A stretch of 42,037 nt of DNA from Candidatus Cryosericum hinesii (GTDB taxonomy: Bacteria > Caldisericota > Caldisericia > Cryosericales > Cryosericaceae): positions 22,477 to 64,513 of the forward strand of contig NZ_QXIW01000028.1 in the NCBI RefSeq assembly GCF_003570985.1, given 5' to 3'. Both the position numbers and the translations under genes were made by a program. Of this stretch, positions 1 through 11,260 are shown piece after piece. How positions within the stretch are numbered: the first letter of the stretch is position 1; each line of letters starts with the position of its first letter. Under the pieces are notes generated by a model. It did no database searches. It had not been told where the DNA came from and saw only the letters and a list, made by a program, of their open reading frames with translations.

Positions 1-561
1 CTCGCCAACGGCAGCATGTCCAGCAACACATCGGGAGAAGGCGAGATTCGTCGTCACCTCATCGAGGCTGACGTGGTGGACTGCATGGTGGCGATGCCGG
101 GGCAGTTGTTCTACTCCACCCAGATACCCGTCTGCCTGTGGTTCCTGACACGCTTCAAGGGCAGCAACCGTTTCCACGACCGTCGGGGACGCATCCTGTT
201 CATCGACGCACGCAAGCTGGGCACCATGGTGGACCGCACGCACAAGGAGCTGAGTCCCGAGGACATCCAGCGCATCGCAGGGACGTATCATGCCTGGCGC
301 GGTGACCCCAAAGCGGACGAATACGAGGACGTTTCTGGTTTCTGCAAGAGTGCAACGCTTGATGAGGTCGCCGTTAATGGCTACGTGCTGACCCCCGGCC
401 GCTATGTCGGTGCTGAAGATGTCGAGGACGACGGTGAACCGTTCGACGAGAAGATGAAGCGGCTCACTACACAGCTCAGCGAGCAGATGCAGGAGTCGAA
501 GAGACTAGACGATGAGATCCGCAAGAACCTGAAAGGGTTAGGTTATGACGTCAAAGAGTAG
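1..561 (+). CDS. hsdM: Type I restriction-modification DNA methyltransferase subunit (HsdM), C-terminal part
   Basis: The reading frame is open from base 1, so the gene starts outside the window; only about the last 186 residues are visible. HsdM is the adenine methyltransferase subunit of a type I restriction-modification complex and works with HsdS and HsdR. The visible part begins with LANGSMSSN, continues with an IR-x-x-LIEAD block and then [18 protein letters not shown], the conserved segment after the catalytic NPPF region of HsdM proteins. The catalytic motif itself lies upstream of the window. The C-terminus is charged and helical (residues from KMKRL to the end), as usual for the part that contacts HsdS. 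The stop codon lies 17 nt inside the downstream hsdS gene, so the two are probably translationally coupled. Confidence in the family is high. Confidence 0.93.
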   Translation, partial: LANGSMSSNTSGEGEIRRHLIEADVVDCMVAMPGQLFYSTQIPVCLWFLTRFKGSNRFHDRRGRILFIDARKLGTMVDRTHKELSPEDIQRIAGTYHAWRGDPKADEYEDVSGFCKSATLDEVAVNGYVLTPGRYVGAEDVEDDGEPFDEKMKRLTTQLSEQMQESKRLDDEIRKNLKGLGYDVKE

Positions 562-1864
562 GTGTGTTCCAGGGAATCGACAAGCTAGCGTCTACGGCAG
601 CTTCGCTGGTGACTTCAAATCAGACCGCCTTATTGACCTGTGTGAGCCTGGCGAGGGAGTGCAAACCGGGCCCTTCGGGAGTCAACTTCACCAAGAGGAC
701 TACGTTTCAGCAGGAATACCGATCATCACCGTTGAACACTTGGGTGAGAACCGCATCCTACATTCGAACTTGCCCGGCGTGTCTGATGCCGATCGGGCTC
801 GCCTATCCAGATATGCGTTGCGAAGGGGTGATATCGTTTTCAGTCGGGTCGGCTCCGTGGACCGTCGAGCTTTGGTTTGGGAGGATGAAGACGGCTGGTT
901 GTTTTCGGGCCGTTGCCTACGAATCCGTCCGAATCAGAGTCGAATTGACTCTCGCTACCTGTCCTACTTCTTTGGTCTTCCCGGTTTCAAGGAACACATA
1001 CGGGCTATTGCTGTCGGCGCGACGATGCCGTCACTTAACACCCAGCTCCTGAGCAACGTTCCCATCTACTACCCTCCACTCTCAGAGCAGCATGCAGTTG
1101 CGCATATCCTCGGCACGCTGGACGACAAGATCGAGCTCAATCGGCGGATGAACGAGACACTGGAGGAAAGGGCACGAGCACTCTTCAAGAGCTGGTTCAT
1201 CGACTTCGATCCCGTCTACGCCAAGGCCGAAGGCTGCGACCCCGGCCTCCCCGCCGACATCGCTGCTCTGTTCCCCGACTCCTTCGAAAACTCTGAACTG
1301 GGCGAGATCCCCAAGGGGTGGACAGCTCGGAAAGTGGGCGAATTGCTCGAACTGGTCTATGGGAAGGCGCTCAAAGAAAGCGACCGAAGAAGTGGTACTG
1401 TCGCCGTGTATGGTTCGAATGGTCAGATCGGCTGGCACGATGAGAAGCTCGAAACTGGGCCCGGCATCATTGTTGGACGCAAGGGCAACCCAGGCATCGT
1501 AACGTGGGCTCCGAGGGCCTTCTATGCCATAGACACAACATTCTACGTCGTGCCCAAGCCCAGCTGTCCGAGCCTCTACTTCCTCTTTTTTGCGCTGCAG
1601 GACATTGATTTGCCGTCAATGGGTGCCGACTCGGCAGTACCTGGTTTAAATCGAAACCTTGCCTACTTGAGCGCAGTGTCACTGCCTCCATTGGCTGTTC
1701 TGAAGCGGTTTGACCAGAGCGTCGGTGTTCTGTTCGATCGAATGAACCAAACTCAGTGCGAATCTCGCACTCTCACCGCGCTTCGCGATACACTGCTGCC
1801 CAGACTTCTCTCAGGAGAACTGCGGGTAGATGTCGCAGGGCAACTTGTGGAGGTCAACTTATGA
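545..1864 (+). CDS. hsdS: Type I restriction-modification specificity subunit (HsdS)
   Basis: A 439-residue protein that would give the HsdM/HsdR complex its DNA recognition sequence. Two target-recognition domains are visible. The first spans roughly residues 20-180 and includes the [10 protein letters not shown] motif; the second is roughly 255-420 and starts after GEIPKGW. Each is followed by a conserved helical spacer: [17 protein letters not shown] followed by [20 protein letters not shown] after the first, and [15 protein letters not shown] at the end. The length is normal for a two-domain HsdS, so it should recognise a bipartite site. The start at 545 overlaps hsdM by 17 nt and has only a weak upstream AAAGGG. 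Its stop overlaps the ATG of the next gene (ATGA), which suggests coupled translation with the large unknown protein downstream. Confidence 0.93.
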   Translation: MTSKSRCVPGNRQASVYGSFAGDFKSDRLIDLCEPGEGVQTGPFGSQLHQEDYVSAGIPIITVEHLGENRILHSNLPGVSDADRARLSRYALRRGDIVFSRVGSVDRRALVWEDEDGWLFSGRCLRIRPNQSRIDSRYLSYFFGLPGFKEHIRAIAVGATMPSLNTQLLSNVPIYYPPLSEQHAVAHILGTLDDKIELNRRMNETLEERARALFKSWFIDFDPVYAKAEGCDPGLPADIAALFPDSFENSELGEIPKGWTARKVGELLELVYGKALKESDRRSGTVAVYGSNGQIGWHDEKLETGPGIIVGRKGNPGIVTWAPRAFYAIDTTFYVVPKPSCPSLYFLFFALQDIDLPSMGADSAVPGLNRNLAYLSAVSLPPLAVLKRFDQSVGVLFDRMNQTQCESRTLTALRDTLLPRLLSGELRVDVAGQLVEVNL

Positions 1865-4800
1865 GTCATACGACACTGACCAATGAGAACACCTTGGATC
1901 AATGGGTAAGGGGGCACGCCCGTGAGGCACAAGGCGTGATTGTCGACCTTGTCCGCCGGCTTGTTGCAGCTTCGGTTCCTGGACCTAGGGAAAGGCGGTT
2001 TCCAGGCGGTGATAGCATAGAACAACCCGGCGAAGATGGCCGTCTGGTAACCGACTTTGACTTTGAGCCATTTATACCATTAGGCTTGTCTTTGTGGGAA
2101 ATAGGCACCGGTATCTCGCCCAGAGAGAAGGCAACTTCCGATTACGACAAGCTTACTGAGAATACCCTGACAGAGGTCAGGAAGGAAGCGACGTTCATTT
2201 TCGTTACACCCCTGTCTGGCCGGAGAGGCTGGGTATACAGCGGAAGAGCAAGGTCGCAAGTTGACTGGCGGGCAGAGCGGGCGCAGCGAGGTGAGTGGCG
2301 GGACGTTCGGGTTATTGACGGTACGAAGTTGGTCGACTGGTTGAGCTACTTCCCTTCAGTTGATACTTGGCTTGCGGGCATTATGGACATTCCAGTTCAG
2401 GCCATCGACACTCCGGAGCAACACTGGACTGACGTGTCCACTATTGGCGATCCGCCTCCGTTGATCCCCGAGCTGTTTCTTGCTAACCGTGACGACGCCT
2501 GTAACAGACTCGAAGAGGTATTTGCAGGGACAGCACTCCAGCTCAGACTGACGACCCATTTCCCGGGTCAGCTTGCGAACTTCGTGTCTGCCTACGTTGC
2601 GGCCATGAGCACCAACGCGCGAATTGAAGCGGTTAGCCGATGTATCATCGTCTCCAACAGTGATGCGTGGAATCAGATTACTAAGTCGGGGTTGCTCAAG
2701 GGACATGTGTTAGTGGCAGCTTTCAGCCTTGATGACACTGACACTGACGGAGCATTGCTATTGGAGCGGGCCAAGCGGGCGGGACACGCAGTGGTCTTCG
2801 CGGGATTGCCTGGGGGAATTCCACATCCAAATACAGCTTCGTTGCCAAGCCCAAGGATCCAACAAGTCGCCGAGGCCCTACAAAAGGCGGGTTACGGAGA
2901 AGAACGCGCTCGTGTGCTGGCCCAGAAGAGTGGGGGCAACTTGGACATGCTATTGAGGCTACTCCAACATCTCTCGACCATGCCTGAGTGGGCCCAAAAA
3001 ACGGACGCTGGGGATCTTAAGATTGCACAGCTACTGGGTGCTTGGAACGAGAACCTGCCAGCTGATACGGCAATCGTTGAGCAACTGTCAAAAAAAGCAT
3101 ATGGGGAGTGGATTGAAAAGATGCGTGAGATCGCGCTGCGACCGAACACTCCCCTAGTTCAGCATGGAGGAATCTGGAAGGTCACAGCGCGTTACGAGGG
3201 ATGGTACAGTCTGGGTTCCTGCATCTTCGACGAGGATCTAGATGTACTGCGGCGAATCGCCACCGACATCTTGCTTGAACCTGACCCGAAGTTCGAGCTG
3301 TCGACGGAGCAACGCTTTGCTGCAAGTGTTCACGGCAAAGTCTTGGGCCATTCCGACCAACTGCGGAAAGGAATAGCGGACACACTAGCTCTTCTCGGCA
3401 GTCAACAAAAAGCGCTTACATCAACTACCGCGGGAAAGGCTGAACAAGTGGCAACGTTGGCTGTCCGAGACATTTTGCTAGGCGCAAACTGGGTGCTGTG
3501 GGCCAGCTTGAATGATTTGTTGCCTCTTCTTGCGGAGGCCGCCCCACATGAGTTCCTTGATATCATTGAGAAGACATTGCACAGTACCCCGTGTCCTTTT
3601 GATGCCGTGTTTGCTCAAGAAAGCTCCGAGTTTGGTGGTGGCAACTACATGACAGGCGTGCTGTGGGCCTTGGAGACTCTTGCTTGGGACCCTGACTATC
3701 TCATAACAGTAGCCGTCATCTTGGGGGAACTTGCCGCGCGCGATCCTGGCGGAAAATGGGGGAATCGACCAGCAAACTCACTGTCGACAATTCTTCAGCC
3801 GTGGTTGCCACAGACCTGTGCTTCGGTAGCGCAACGAAAAGCTGCTGTTCAGGCGGTCCTCCGCGAGTTTCCGGACGTGGGCTGGAAGTTGCTCCTTGAT
3901 TTGTTGCCTGATGCCCACAAGGTGTCGATGGGCTCCAGAAGGCCGGCTTGGCGAGAGACGATTCCCGATGACTGGATTGAGGGTGTGTCTCAAAGAGAAC
4001 ACTGGAAACAGGTTTGTGTCTACGCAGATCTGGCGGTAGATGTAGTGAAGAATGACGTCTCTAGGCTCGTCCAGTTGACAGATCGTTTGGATGACCTGCC
4101 TGAACCAGCACGGAAGCAGCTTCTTACCCATTTCGGCTCAGATTCTGTCACGTCGATACCAGAAGCGGACCGATTCCAGCTTTGGGATCACCTCATGTAC
4201 TTGGTTGCCAAGCATAGGGGATTCGCGGGTGCCGAGTGGGCTCTCAAACCAGAGATAGTCGATGAGATCGACGCAGTTGCCCACGCCCTTGCTCCAAGAA
4301 CTCCATCGCTCATCCATCGACGACTGTTTCGCAGTGACTATCTTGAGTTCTTCGATGACAAGATTGGATATGACGAACAGGAAAGGCAACTTGACGAACA
4401 ACAGCAGAAAGCACTACAGGAAGTCTGCGCAGCGGAGGGCCCAGAGGGGCTTTTGACATTTGCCACAAGCGTCGAATCGCCCATGCGTGTCGGGAATGCT
4501 CTTGGCGCAATCGCCGATAGTACAATCGACGGATTATTCTTGCCATCCTTGCTGAACACAGAAACACGATCGTCGCTTCGCGAGTTCGTGGGTGGGTTCA
4601 TCTGGCGGAGGTTCCATGTGCAGGGGTGGCAGTGGGTTGATGGTCTTGGCGCCCAAGCATGGTTGCTAGTGGACCGAGGACAGCTGCTCGCTTTCTTGCC
4701 ATTCTCATCGGAGACTTGGGAACGAGCATCCCTTTGGCTGTCAGACGACGAGTCGCCCTATTGGAGCAGGGCAGCGGTCAACCCATATATGGCTGATGAG

Positions 4801-5682
4801 AAGCTGGCCTTTGCCGCGGGCCGCTTGGTCAAGTATGGCCGGCCGTACGCGGCGATTCTGTGCCTTGAGAGGATGGCTCATGAGAAGCAACACCTGGACA
4901 GCGAACAGGTTGTCGGGACGCTACTAGCAACCTTGGACACCGTGGAGAAACCTCCTCAGGGGAGAGGAGACGCGATTGCCAAGCTGATACAGACACTGCA
5001 GGACGATCAAGCGGCCAACCGCGAAAAAGTCATGCAGGTGGAATGGGCATTCGTACCTTTGCTCGACGGGCACCTTGGGGCTACTGCAAGGTTCCTAGGG
5101 AGGCGGCTCGCCGAAGAACCGAGCTTCTTCTGTGAGGTCATTCGCGCCGTGTTTCGCTCTGAGCAGGAAGCAGACATCAAACCCGAACTGACTGAAGAAC
5201 AGAAGCGCATCGCTGGGAATGCATATAGCCTGTTGGATGAATGGAGAATTCCGCCCGGCAGCCGGGAAGACGGGACGTTCGACGGCGATGCATTGCACAA
5301 GTGGTTTGGAAGCATGAAGTCAATCAGTGGAGAATCGGGCCACCTGGGAATTGCCATGACGATGGCAGGAAAGGTTTTGATGTACGTTCCTGCTGATCCA
5401 AACGGTCTGTGGCTGCACCGAGCGGCTGCCGAGGAACTCAATGCTGGGGACGCCGACGACCTACGCAGCGGGTACCAGACGGGGCTATTCAACTCGCGTG
5501 GAGGCCACTGGGTCGACCCCAAGGGCACGGAAGAGCGCAATCTGGCCAAGAAGTACCGGGAGCAAGCTGACCAAATCGAGCTAGCCGGGTACCAGCGGTT
5601 AGCCGCCACACTGAGACAGCTGGCCCATGAATATGACCATGAGGCCGAGCGAGTGGGACGAGACAACGAATTCAATGAATAG
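1861..5682 (+). CDS. Large protein of unknown function in the type I RM operon: nuclease-like N-terminus, P-loop-less STAND-like middle, helical C-terminus
   Basis: I do not recognise a named family. The start at 1861 (ATGA overlap with the hsdS stop) gives 1,273 residues and is preferred to an earlier in-frame ATG at 1756 that lies inside hsdS. Residues about 45-185 contain PGEDG (D59), a hydrophobic strand with WEIGT (E80), K90 followed by SDY, the strand FIFVTP, and [11 protein letters not shown]. This arrangement resembles a PD-(D/E)XK nuclease-type fold, but that is inference. Residues about 210-420 look like a STAND NTPase module followed by a winged helix. The place where a Walker A loop would sit (near [14 protein letters not shown]) lacks GxxxxGK[ST]. 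The remaining 800 or so residues are helical and leucine-rich, like repeat sensor domains. Position between hsdS and hsdR argues for a defence role. Confidence 0.6.
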   Translation: MSHTTLTNENTLDQWVRGHAREAQGVIVDLVRRLVAASVPGPRERRFPGGDSIEQPGEDGRLVTDFDFEPFIPLGLSLWEIGTGISPREKATSDYDKLTENTLTEVRKEATFIFVTPLSGRRGWVYSGRARSQVDWRAERAQRGEWRDVRVIDGTKLVDWLSYFPSVDTWLAGIMDIPVQAIDTPEQHWTDVSTIGDPPPLIPELFLANRDDACNRLEEVFAGTALQLRLTTHFPGQLANFVSAYVAAMSTNARIEAVSRCIIVSNSDAWNQITKSGLLKGHVLVAAFSLDDTDTDGALLLERAKRAGHAVVFAGLPGGIPHPNTASLPSPRIQQVAEALQKAGYGEERARVLAQKSGGNLDMLLRLLQHLSTMPEWAQKTDAGDLKIAQLLGAWNENLPADTAIVEQLSKKAYGEWIEKMREIALRPNTPLVQHGGIWKVTARYEGWYSLGSCIFDEDLDVLRRIATDILLEPDPKFELSTEQRFAASVHGKVLGHSDQLRKGIADTLALLGSQQKALTSTTAGKAEQVATLAVRDILLGANWVLWASLNDLLPLLAEAAPHEFLDIIEKTLHSTPCPFDAVFAQESSEFGGGNYMTGVLWALETLAWDPDYLITVAVILGELAARDPGGKWGNRPANSLSTILQPWLPQTCASVAQRKAAVQAVLREFPDVGWKLLLDLLPDAHKVSMGSRRPAWRETIPDDWIEGVSQREHWKQVCVYADLAVDVVKNDVSRLVQLTDRLDDLPEPARKQLLTHFGSDSVTSIPEADRFQLWDHLMYLVAKHRGFAGAEWALKPEIVDEIDAVAHALAPRTPSLIHRRLFRSDYLEFFDDKIGYDEQERQLDEQQQKALQEVCAAEGPEGLLTFATSVESPMRVGNALGAIADSTIDGLFLPSLLNTETRSSLREFVGGFIWRRFHVQGWQWVDGLGAQAWLLVDRGQLLAFLPFSSETWERASLWLSDDESPYWSRAAVNPYMADEKLAFAAGRLVKYGRPYAAILCLERMAHEKQHLDSEQVVGTLLATLDTVEKPPQGRGDAIAKLIQTLQDDQAANREKVMQVEWAFVPLLDGHLGATARFLGRRLAEEPSFFCEVIRAVFRSEQEADIKPELTEEQKRIAGNAYSLLDEWRIPPGSREDGTFDGDALHKWFGSMKSISGESGHLGIAMTMAGKVLMYVPADPNGLWLHRAAAEELNAGDADDLRSGYQTGLFNSRGGHWVDPKGTEERNLAKKYREQADQIELAGYQRLAATLRQLAHEYDHEAERVGRDNEFNE

Positions 5683-5729
5683 CTGGCAACTATCAGGTAT
5701 GCTCATGTTTAGTGCACAGGAGGGTATCG

Positions 5730-8700
5730 TTGCAGGAATCGGATCTTGAGTCTGTCGCCTTGAACTGGGAGTGCGACTGCGGTTTCCAAGTCGTTTCTGG
5801 TCCTTCCATTGCCCCTGGCGAGCCTGCGGCCGAACGTTCTTCCTATGAGCAGGTCATCCTTGAGGGTCGCCTCTGCACTGCACTGAGGCGCCTGAACCCT
5901 GCTATCCCTGCTGACTGTCTGGATGATGTGGTGTGCCGGTTGGAACGGCAGGAGGTGCCTTCGCTGGTACAGAGCAACCGGTTGTTCCACCGGTGGCTGG
6001 TGAGTGGCTTCCCGGTCGAGTACCAGGGGGCTAATGGCAGCATCAAGGGCGACTTGGTGAGGCTGGTGGACTTCGACCATCCGGAGGCCAACGACTGGCT
6101 GGCGGTCAATCAGTTCACGGTCCTCGAGAACAAGGTCAACCGGCGGGCAGACGTGGTCTTGTTTGTCAACGGATTGCCACTGGTCGTCATGGAACTCAAG
6201 AACCCGGCCGACGAGAACGCGACCATCTGGACCGCGTTCCACCAACTGCAGACGTACAAGAAACAGATACCCAGTCTGATGCGCTTCAACGAGGCCTTGG
6301 TTATCAGTGACGGGACCGAGGCACGCATCGGCTCGCTGACGGCCGACAAAGAGCGCTTCATGCGCTGGCGCACCATCGAGGGTGAGCAACTGGCGCCTGA
6401 GTCGATGCCACAGCTCGAGGTGCTCATACGGGGAGCCTTCGACAAACGGCGGTTTCTCGACATCGTGCGGTCGTTTGTCGTCTTCGAAGATGGAGATGGC
6501 GATCCCGTCAAGATCCTGGCGGCATATCACCAGTATCATGCTGTGCTGACGGCCGTGGAGCATACCATCGGGGCGACGCGTGCCTTGGGCGACAAGCGCT
6601 GCGGCGTCGTGTGGCACACGCAGGGATCGGGCAAGAGCCTGACCATGGCCTTCTACGCCGGGCGCATCATCGCGCACCCCGCCATGGATAATCCGACCAT
6701 CGTCGTCCTTACGGACCGCAACGACTTGGACGATCAGCTGTTCGGGACCTTTCACCAGTGCCATGAACTGCTGCGCCAGGAGCCCGTGCAGGCGCAAGAC
6801 CGCGCGCAGCTGAAGGAGCTGCTTGCCGTGGCCTCGGGCGGTGTCGTCTTCACGACCATCCAGAAGTTTCTGCCCGAGAACGGAGGCGACCAGTACCCAC
6901 AGCTTTCGGCTCGCCGCAATATTGTTGTTATCGCTGATGAGGCGCACCGCAGCCAGTACGACTTTGTCGACGGGTTTGCGCGGCACATGCGAGAGGCGCT
7001 GCCCAACGCCTCGTTCATTGGCTTTACCGGCACACCGATCGAACAGGCAGACAAGAATACGTATGCCGTCTTCGGTGACTGCATCAGCGTGTATGACATC
7101 CAGCGCTCGGTCGACGACCACGCTACCGTGCCCATCTACTACGAGAGCCGACTGGCGACCCTGGAGCTGAACGCCTCCGAGCGCCCGCACCTTGATAGCG
7201 ATTTCGAAGAAGCGACCGAGGGAGAGGAACTGACCCGCAAGGAGAGACTGAAGACGAAGTGGGCTGCTCTCGAGGCGGTTGTCGGCTCCGAGAAGCGTAT
7301 CCAGCTGGTCGCGCAGGACATCGTCACCCACTGGGAGCAACGTCTGTCAGCCATGGAGGGCAAGGCCATGATCGTCTGCATGAGTCGGCGCATCTGCGTC
7401 GAACTGTATGACGCCATCATCAAACTACGCCCGGTGTGGGCCGATACCGACAACACCAGGGGCGTGCTCAAGATTGTCATGACGGGCGCCGCATCCGACC
7501 CCCTGGACTGGCAGCAGCATATCCGCAACAAGCAGGGGCGCGAGGCGCTGGCCAAACGGTTCAAGGACCCGGCGGACCCTTTCAGAGTGGTCATCGTGCG
7601 GGACATGTGGCTGACCGGGTTCGACGTCCCCTGCCTGCACACCATGTACCTGGACAAGCCGATGCGCGGGCACGGCCTGATGCAGACCATCGCGCGGGTC
7701 AACCGCGTCTTCAGGGACAAGCCCGGCGGCCTGATCGTCGACTATCTGGGTCTGGCTGATGAACTGCGGATGGCGCTGACGACCTATACCGAAAATGGCG
7801 GCACGGGCACGACGGCCGTTGACCAGGAGGTCGCCGTCACCGTGCTCATGGAGAAGTACGAGGTGTGCTGCGGCCTCTTCCACGGTTTTGACTGGAGCGC
7901 GTGGACTGCGGGGACTCCTCAACAGCGCGTGGCCTTGTTGCCGGCGGCGATGGAGCATATCCTGGCGCAGGAAGATGGCAAGGAGCGCACGCTGGATGGC
8001 GTCACGGCACTGTCCAAGGCATTTGCTCTGGCAGTCCCCAACCCGAAGGCGCTTGGTATACGTGATGACGTGGCATTCTTTCAGGCGGTTCGGGCAGCTC
8101 TGGCCAAGTCGACGGCTGGTGACCCACGGCCTGAAGAGGACCTGGACCATGCTATCCGGCAGATCGTGTCACGCGCCGTCTCTTCGGGAGGTGTCGTCGA
8201 CATCTTTGCCGCCGCTGGTCTCAAGAAGCCTGACATTTCCATCCTCTCCGATGAGTTCCTTGAAGAAGTGCGCAGCATGCCGTACAAGAACCTGGCGGTG
8301 GAAACGCTGCGCAAACTGCTGACGGGGGAGATTCACGGCAGCATGCGCACAAACCTGGTGCGTGCGCGGTCCTTTGCCGAGATGCTGGAGCGTTCCATCC
8401 GTGCGTACCAGAACCATGCCATCGAGACAGCACAGGTGATCGACCAGCTCATCGAGGTGGCACGCCAGATGCGTGCCGCGCAGAAGAAGGGCCAGGACCT
8501 GGGGCTGACCGACGATGAGATTGCCTTCTATGATGCCCTGGGTGTCAACGACAGCGCCGTGCAGGTCTTGGGCGATGCGACCCTGACCATGATTGCTCGT
8601 GAGCTGGTGAAGACGCTGCGCAAGAACGTCACCATCGACTGGACAGCCAAGGACAGCGTCAAGGCCCAACTGCGCATTGACGTCAAGAGGATCTTGCGCA

Positions 8701-8816
8701 AGTACCACTACCCGCCCGACAAACAGCTCCTGGCGACACAGACCATTCTTGAACAGGCCGAACTGCTGTGCGCGGACTGGGCAGAAACAACTCAGACAGA
8801 TGAAGTATTGAACTAG
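5730..8816 (+). CDS. hsdR: Type I restriction enzyme restriction/translocase subunit (HsdR)
   Basis: The motor and nuclease subunit of the type I system: it translocates DNA using ATP and cleaves at distant sites. The N-terminal PD-(D/E)XK nuclease is visible near residues 135-160 ([11 protein letters not shown], then VVMELKNP). The helicase core follows: Walker [12 protein letters not shown] near 297, DEAH box [11 protein letters not shown] near 403, motif [11 protein letters not shown], and a late helicase motif [15 protein letters not shown]. About 1,028 residues is the normal family length. I chose the TTG at 5730 because AGGAGGG (5718-5724) sits 5 nt upstream; a GTG at 5712 is in frame but would place that ribosome binding site inside the coding sequence. 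The gene follows the large unknown gene by 47 nt. Confidence 0.93.
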   Translation: MQESDLESVALNWECDCGFQVVSGPSIAPGEPAAERSSYEQVILEGRLCTALRRLNPAIPADCLDDVVCRLERQEVPSLVQSNRLFHRWLVSGFPVEYQGANGSIKGDLVRLVDFDHPEANDWLAVNQFTVLENKVNRRADVVLFVNGLPLVVMELKNPADENATIWTAFHQLQTYKKQIPSLMRFNEALVISDGTEARIGSLTADKERFMRWRTIEGEQLAPESMPQLEVLIRGAFDKRRFLDIVRSFVVFEDGDGDPVKILAAYHQYHAVLTAVEHTIGATRALGDKRCGVVWHTQGSGKSLTMAFYAGRIIAHPAMDNPTIVVLTDRNDLDDQLFGTFHQCHELLRQEPVQAQDRAQLKELLAVASGGVVFTTIQKFLPENGGDQYPQLSARRNIVVIADEAHRSQYDFVDGFARHMREALPNASFIGFTGTPIEQADKNTYAVFGDCISVYDIQRSVDDHATVPIYYESRLATLELNASERPHLDSDFEEATEGEELTRKERLKTKWAALEAVVGSEKRIQLVAQDIVTHWEQRLSAMEGKAMIVCMSRRICVELYDAIIKLRPVWADTDNTRGVLKIVMTGAASDPLDWQQHIRNKQGREALAKRFKDPADPFRVVIVRDMWLTGFDVPCLHTMYLDKPMRGHGLMQTIARVNRVFRDKPGGLIVDYLGLADELRMALTTYTENGGTGTTAVDQEVAVTVLMEKYEVCCGLFHGFDWSAWTAGTPQQRVALLPAAMEHILAQEDGKERTLDGVTALSKAFALAVPNPKALGIRDDVAFFQAVRAALAKSTAGDPRPEEDLDHAIRQIVSRAVSSGGVVDIFAAAGLKKPDISILSDEFLEEVRSMPYKNLAVETLRKLLTGEIHGSMRTNLVRARSFAEMLERSIRAYQNHAIETAQVIDQLIEVARQMRAAQKKGQDLGLTDDEIAFYDALGVNDSAVQVLGDATLTMIARELVKTLRKNVTIDWTAKDSVKAQLRIDVKRILRKYHYPPDKQLLATQTILEQAELLCADWAETTQTDEVLN

Positions 8817-8910
8817 GGCAGTGATCGACGTTCTAGACTTGGAGAAGCAGTAAGAAGGATGGTGGATCCTCAAGCCAGGCTGGTCGTGATCAAGGGGAGG
8901 AGGGAGAGCA

Positions 8911-10548
8911 ATGGCGAATAAGTACTACGTCGATGTCAAGCATGACGGGCTGAACAGGTACAAAAGAATCACGGGGGATGACGCACAGATGGTACAGACA
9001 AAGGGAGAAGCCCTGCTTGCTCAGTGGAACGAGGTCTGGAAGAGGAACCTCCTCAAAACGAGCGTCGAGCGCAAGAAAGAGGAAGCCGAATTTCGGAGAG
9101 AAGAAGCTGCCAAAGTGTTGCAGGAGTTGAACACCATATTGAGTTCCGGACTTGAGAAACCTATCATCGTAGATTGGGAATCATTGAAGCAACGAGGCAC
9201 CTTCAATAGGGCAGTTCCAACTGCCGCGTCAGAGTTGGCGATTCCAAGTGCGCCAGACAGGAAGGATCCAGCGTACACTGCTACGATGGGGATTCTTGAC
9301 CTGTTCAGCGCTGCCCGCCGCGCCAGTCGCACTGAGGAAGCAGCAGCTCGATTCGAAGAAGATACGAGGAAATGGAAGGAAAAGAAGGCAGGCATTGAAG
9401 TCCAAAATGCCAAAGCGGCCAAAGAGCATACAGACAAGGTGACGCAGTGGCATGACGAACGTGCCAGTTTTCTCAAGAAGCAAGATGAGCAGCACCAGAC
9501 GATTGACGCTCAGAGACAGTCGTATCTTGCCATAGATGCCGATGCCGTGGTGGACTACTGCGATCTTGTTCTCTCCGAATCCTCCTATCCGGACTGGTTT
9601 ACGACTCACTATGACATCAACTATGCGCCAGCCACAAAGATACTCGTTGTCGATTACTCGTTGCCAGCTGTTGAGGACCTGCCGACCCTCAAGGAAGTGA
9701 AGTACGTGGTCGCTCGGGATGAGTTTGCCGAGACACATCTGACTCCTGCAAAGCGCGACGCACTGTATGATCAAGTTCTCTACATGATCATCCTCAGAAC
9801 ACTTCATGAACTGTACGAGGCTGACGTGGCCGATGCGATCGACTCCATCGTGCTCAATGGATGGGTCAGATCCATCGACCGTTCGACGGGGCATGAGGTG
9901 AACGCATGCATCATGTCTGTGCAGACAGTCAAGAAGGAGTTCATGGAGATAGATCTGGCGAAAGTCGAGCCGAAGGCGTGTTTCAAGAAGCTGAAAGGTG
10001 TCGGCAGTGCCAAACTCAGCGGCCTGAGTCCCATCAAGCCAATCCTTCAGCTCAACAAGGAAGACAAGAGATTCATCGAAGCCCGTGATGTTGAGGACGG
10101 GCTGGACTCTTCGACCAACCTGGCTGCAATGGACTGGGAGGACTTTGAGCACCTCATCCGGCAGTTGTTCGAGGAGGAATTCGCCGTAGATGGTGGGGAA
10201 GTCAAGGTGACTCGTGCAAGCCGCGACGGGGGCGTTGACGCAGTGGCGTTTGATCCTGATCCGCTGAGAGGCGGCAAGATCGTGATCCAGGCCAAGAGGT
10301 ACACCAATACCGTAGGTGTTTCTGCCGTTCGGGATCTCTACGGGACCCTCATCAATGAGGGGGCAAGCAGGGGAATCCTTGTAACGACAGCTGACTATGG
10401 GCCTGATGCATATTCATTTGCCAAAGACAAGCCATTGACGCTGTTGAGTGGAAGCAATCTCCTGAACCTCCTGGGCAAGCATGGACACAAAGCTCGCATT
10501 GACCTTGCGGAAGCGCGCACGGAAGCAGAACAGAGCAAGAATCGCTAG
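8911..10548 (+). CDS. Mrr-type restriction endonuclease with N-terminal coiled coil
   Basis: A 545-residue protein. The C-terminal 140 residues form an Mrr_cat (PD-(D/E)XK) domain: it begins with MDWEDFEHLIRQLFEEEF near residue 405, has the catalytic Asp in RDGGVDAVAFDP near 440 and the QAK motif in IVIQAKRY near 460, followed by the SAVRDLYG and GILVTTADYG segments typical of Mrr enzymes. Such domains often cut methylated or otherwise modified DNA. Residues about 45-90 and 135-190 are strongly charged and heptad-like, so probably coiled coil. The middle (about 200-400) is not recognised. A good ribosome binding site (GGGGAGGAGGGAG) precedes the ATG. It lies 94 nt after hsdR and probably belongs to the same defence island; whether it acts with the type I enzyme or alone is unknown. 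Confidence 0.85.
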   Translation: MANKYYVDVKHDGLNRYKRITGDDAQMVQTKGEALLAQWNEVWKRNLLKTSVERKKEEAEFRREEAAKVLQELNTILSSGLEKPIIVDWESLKQRGTFNRAVPTAASELAIPSAPDRKDPAYTATMGILDLFSAARRASRTEEAAARFEEDTRKWKEKKAGIEVQNAKAAKEHTDKVTQWHDERASFLKKQDEQHQTIDAQRQSYLAIDADAVVDYCDLVLSESSYPDWFTTHYDINYAPATKILVVDYSLPAVEDLPTLKEVKYVVARDEFAETHLTPAKRDALYDQVLYMIILRTLHELYEADVADAIDSIVLNGWVRSIDRSTGHEVNACIMSVQTVKKEFMEIDLAKVEPKACFKKLKGVGSAKLSGLSPIKPILQLNKEDKRFIEARDVEDGLDSSTNLAAMDWEDFEHLIRQLFEEEFAVDGGEVKVTRASRDGGVDAVAFDPDPLRGGKIVIQAKRYTNTVGVSAVRDLYGTLINEGASRGILVTTADYGPDAYSFAKDKPLTLLSGSNLLNLLGKHGHKARIDLAEARTEAEQSKNR

Positions 10549-10734
10549 TCGGCGATAGACACTGTGGAGAAACAAGATCGCGGGTTGTTCCGCAACAAAC
10601 ATCTCTCTTGCAGCAAAGAATAGAACTCGTAACATGACTATCGTAGTTAACTCAACACCTGAATTTGGCGTTGAGAGACGGTTGGTCGGTCTCTGCTTCT
10701 TGAATACGATTTCGCTGACTCAGAGGAGGGTCGC

Positions 10735-11058
10735 ATGTTAACGAAATGTCCAGAATGTGGGCACGATGTAAGTACAACTGCCGAAAAATGCCCTAACTGC
10801 GGGGCTCCAATATCATCAACAGCTCAAGGATTCATTCCGGAGGCTTCCAAGAACGTTCAAGTAATAGAGAAGACATCCAAGCACTACAAGGCGCAGAAAT
10901 TCTACAGCATTGTTCTTTTTATTGTCGGACTGATTCTTGTTGGCACGGGTGCTAGCAATAATGCGACGGGCGTGAAGACGTTCGGCGAAATATGCATAGT
11001 GACAAGCATCATCTGGGGAATCGTCGTCTCCATTGGCTCTTGGTGGCATCACGGATGA
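10735..11058 (+). CDS. Small zinc-ribbon membrane protein
   Basis: A 107-residue protein with an N-terminal double-knuckle zinc ribbon (CPECGHDV then CPNCGAP, four cysteines), a polar linker, and two hydrophobic segments: one in FYSIVLFIVGLILVGTGAS and one in CIVTSIIWGIVVSIGSWW. It should be a cytoplasmic zinc ribbon anchored to the membrane. The function is unknown; this architecture is common among poorly characterised bacterial proteins. The start is supported by GAGGAGG a few bases upstream, and a plausible promoter TTGGTC-N17-TACGAT lies at 10682-10710. It is separated from the Mrr-type gene by 186 nt, so it is probably transcribed on its own. Confidence 0.7.
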   Translation: MLTKCPECGHDVSTTAEKCPNCGAPISSTAQGFIPEASKNVQVIEKTSKHYKAQKFYSIVLFIVGLILVGTGASNNATGVKTFGEICIVTSIIWGIVVSIGSWWHHG

Positions 11059-11220
11059 CGCCAAGGCAATCAAGCTCTTAATCCCCGCCATACTGCCACG
11101 ACCTACGACCGTGTCAGAAGCGGCCAGACACGATGCAGATCGGCCATGTCTGGGTAGTGTCAGAGCATCTTTTCTGGCCGCACACGCGCCTGTCAGCATA
11201 GCAGCCGCGCTCCGAAGTAG

Positions 11221-11250
11221 TGTACCAAAGGGCCCGACCCCATTGGTACA
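11221..11250. repeat. Inverted repeat beyond the 3' end of the 95-residue gene
   Basis: TGTACCAA (11221-11228) and TTGGTACA (11243-11250) form a perfect 8-bp inverted repeat around a 14-nt GC-rich loop. It lies 10 nt beyond the stop of the leftward gene at 11261-11548. It may be a transcription terminator for that gene, although no T-run follows on the minus strand. The rest of the 11,059-11,260 interval shows no gene. Confidence 0.4.
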
Positions 11251-11260
11251 ATGGAAGCTG

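Noticed and set aside
5007-5675. 222-codon minus-strand frame opposite the end of the large unknown gene
   Set aside because: Serine/arginine-rich composition, no motifs, and complete overlap with a better supported gene.
5709-7340. 543-codon open frame on the minus strand opposite hsdR
   Set aside because: It lies wholly antisense to a gene with intact helicase and nuclease motifs, has no recognisable domains, and reflects the codon bias of hsdR.
8169-8873. 234-codon minus-strand frame opposite the end of hsdR
   Set aside because: Antisense shadow of the conserved HsdR C-terminus; no motif and no ribosome binding site.
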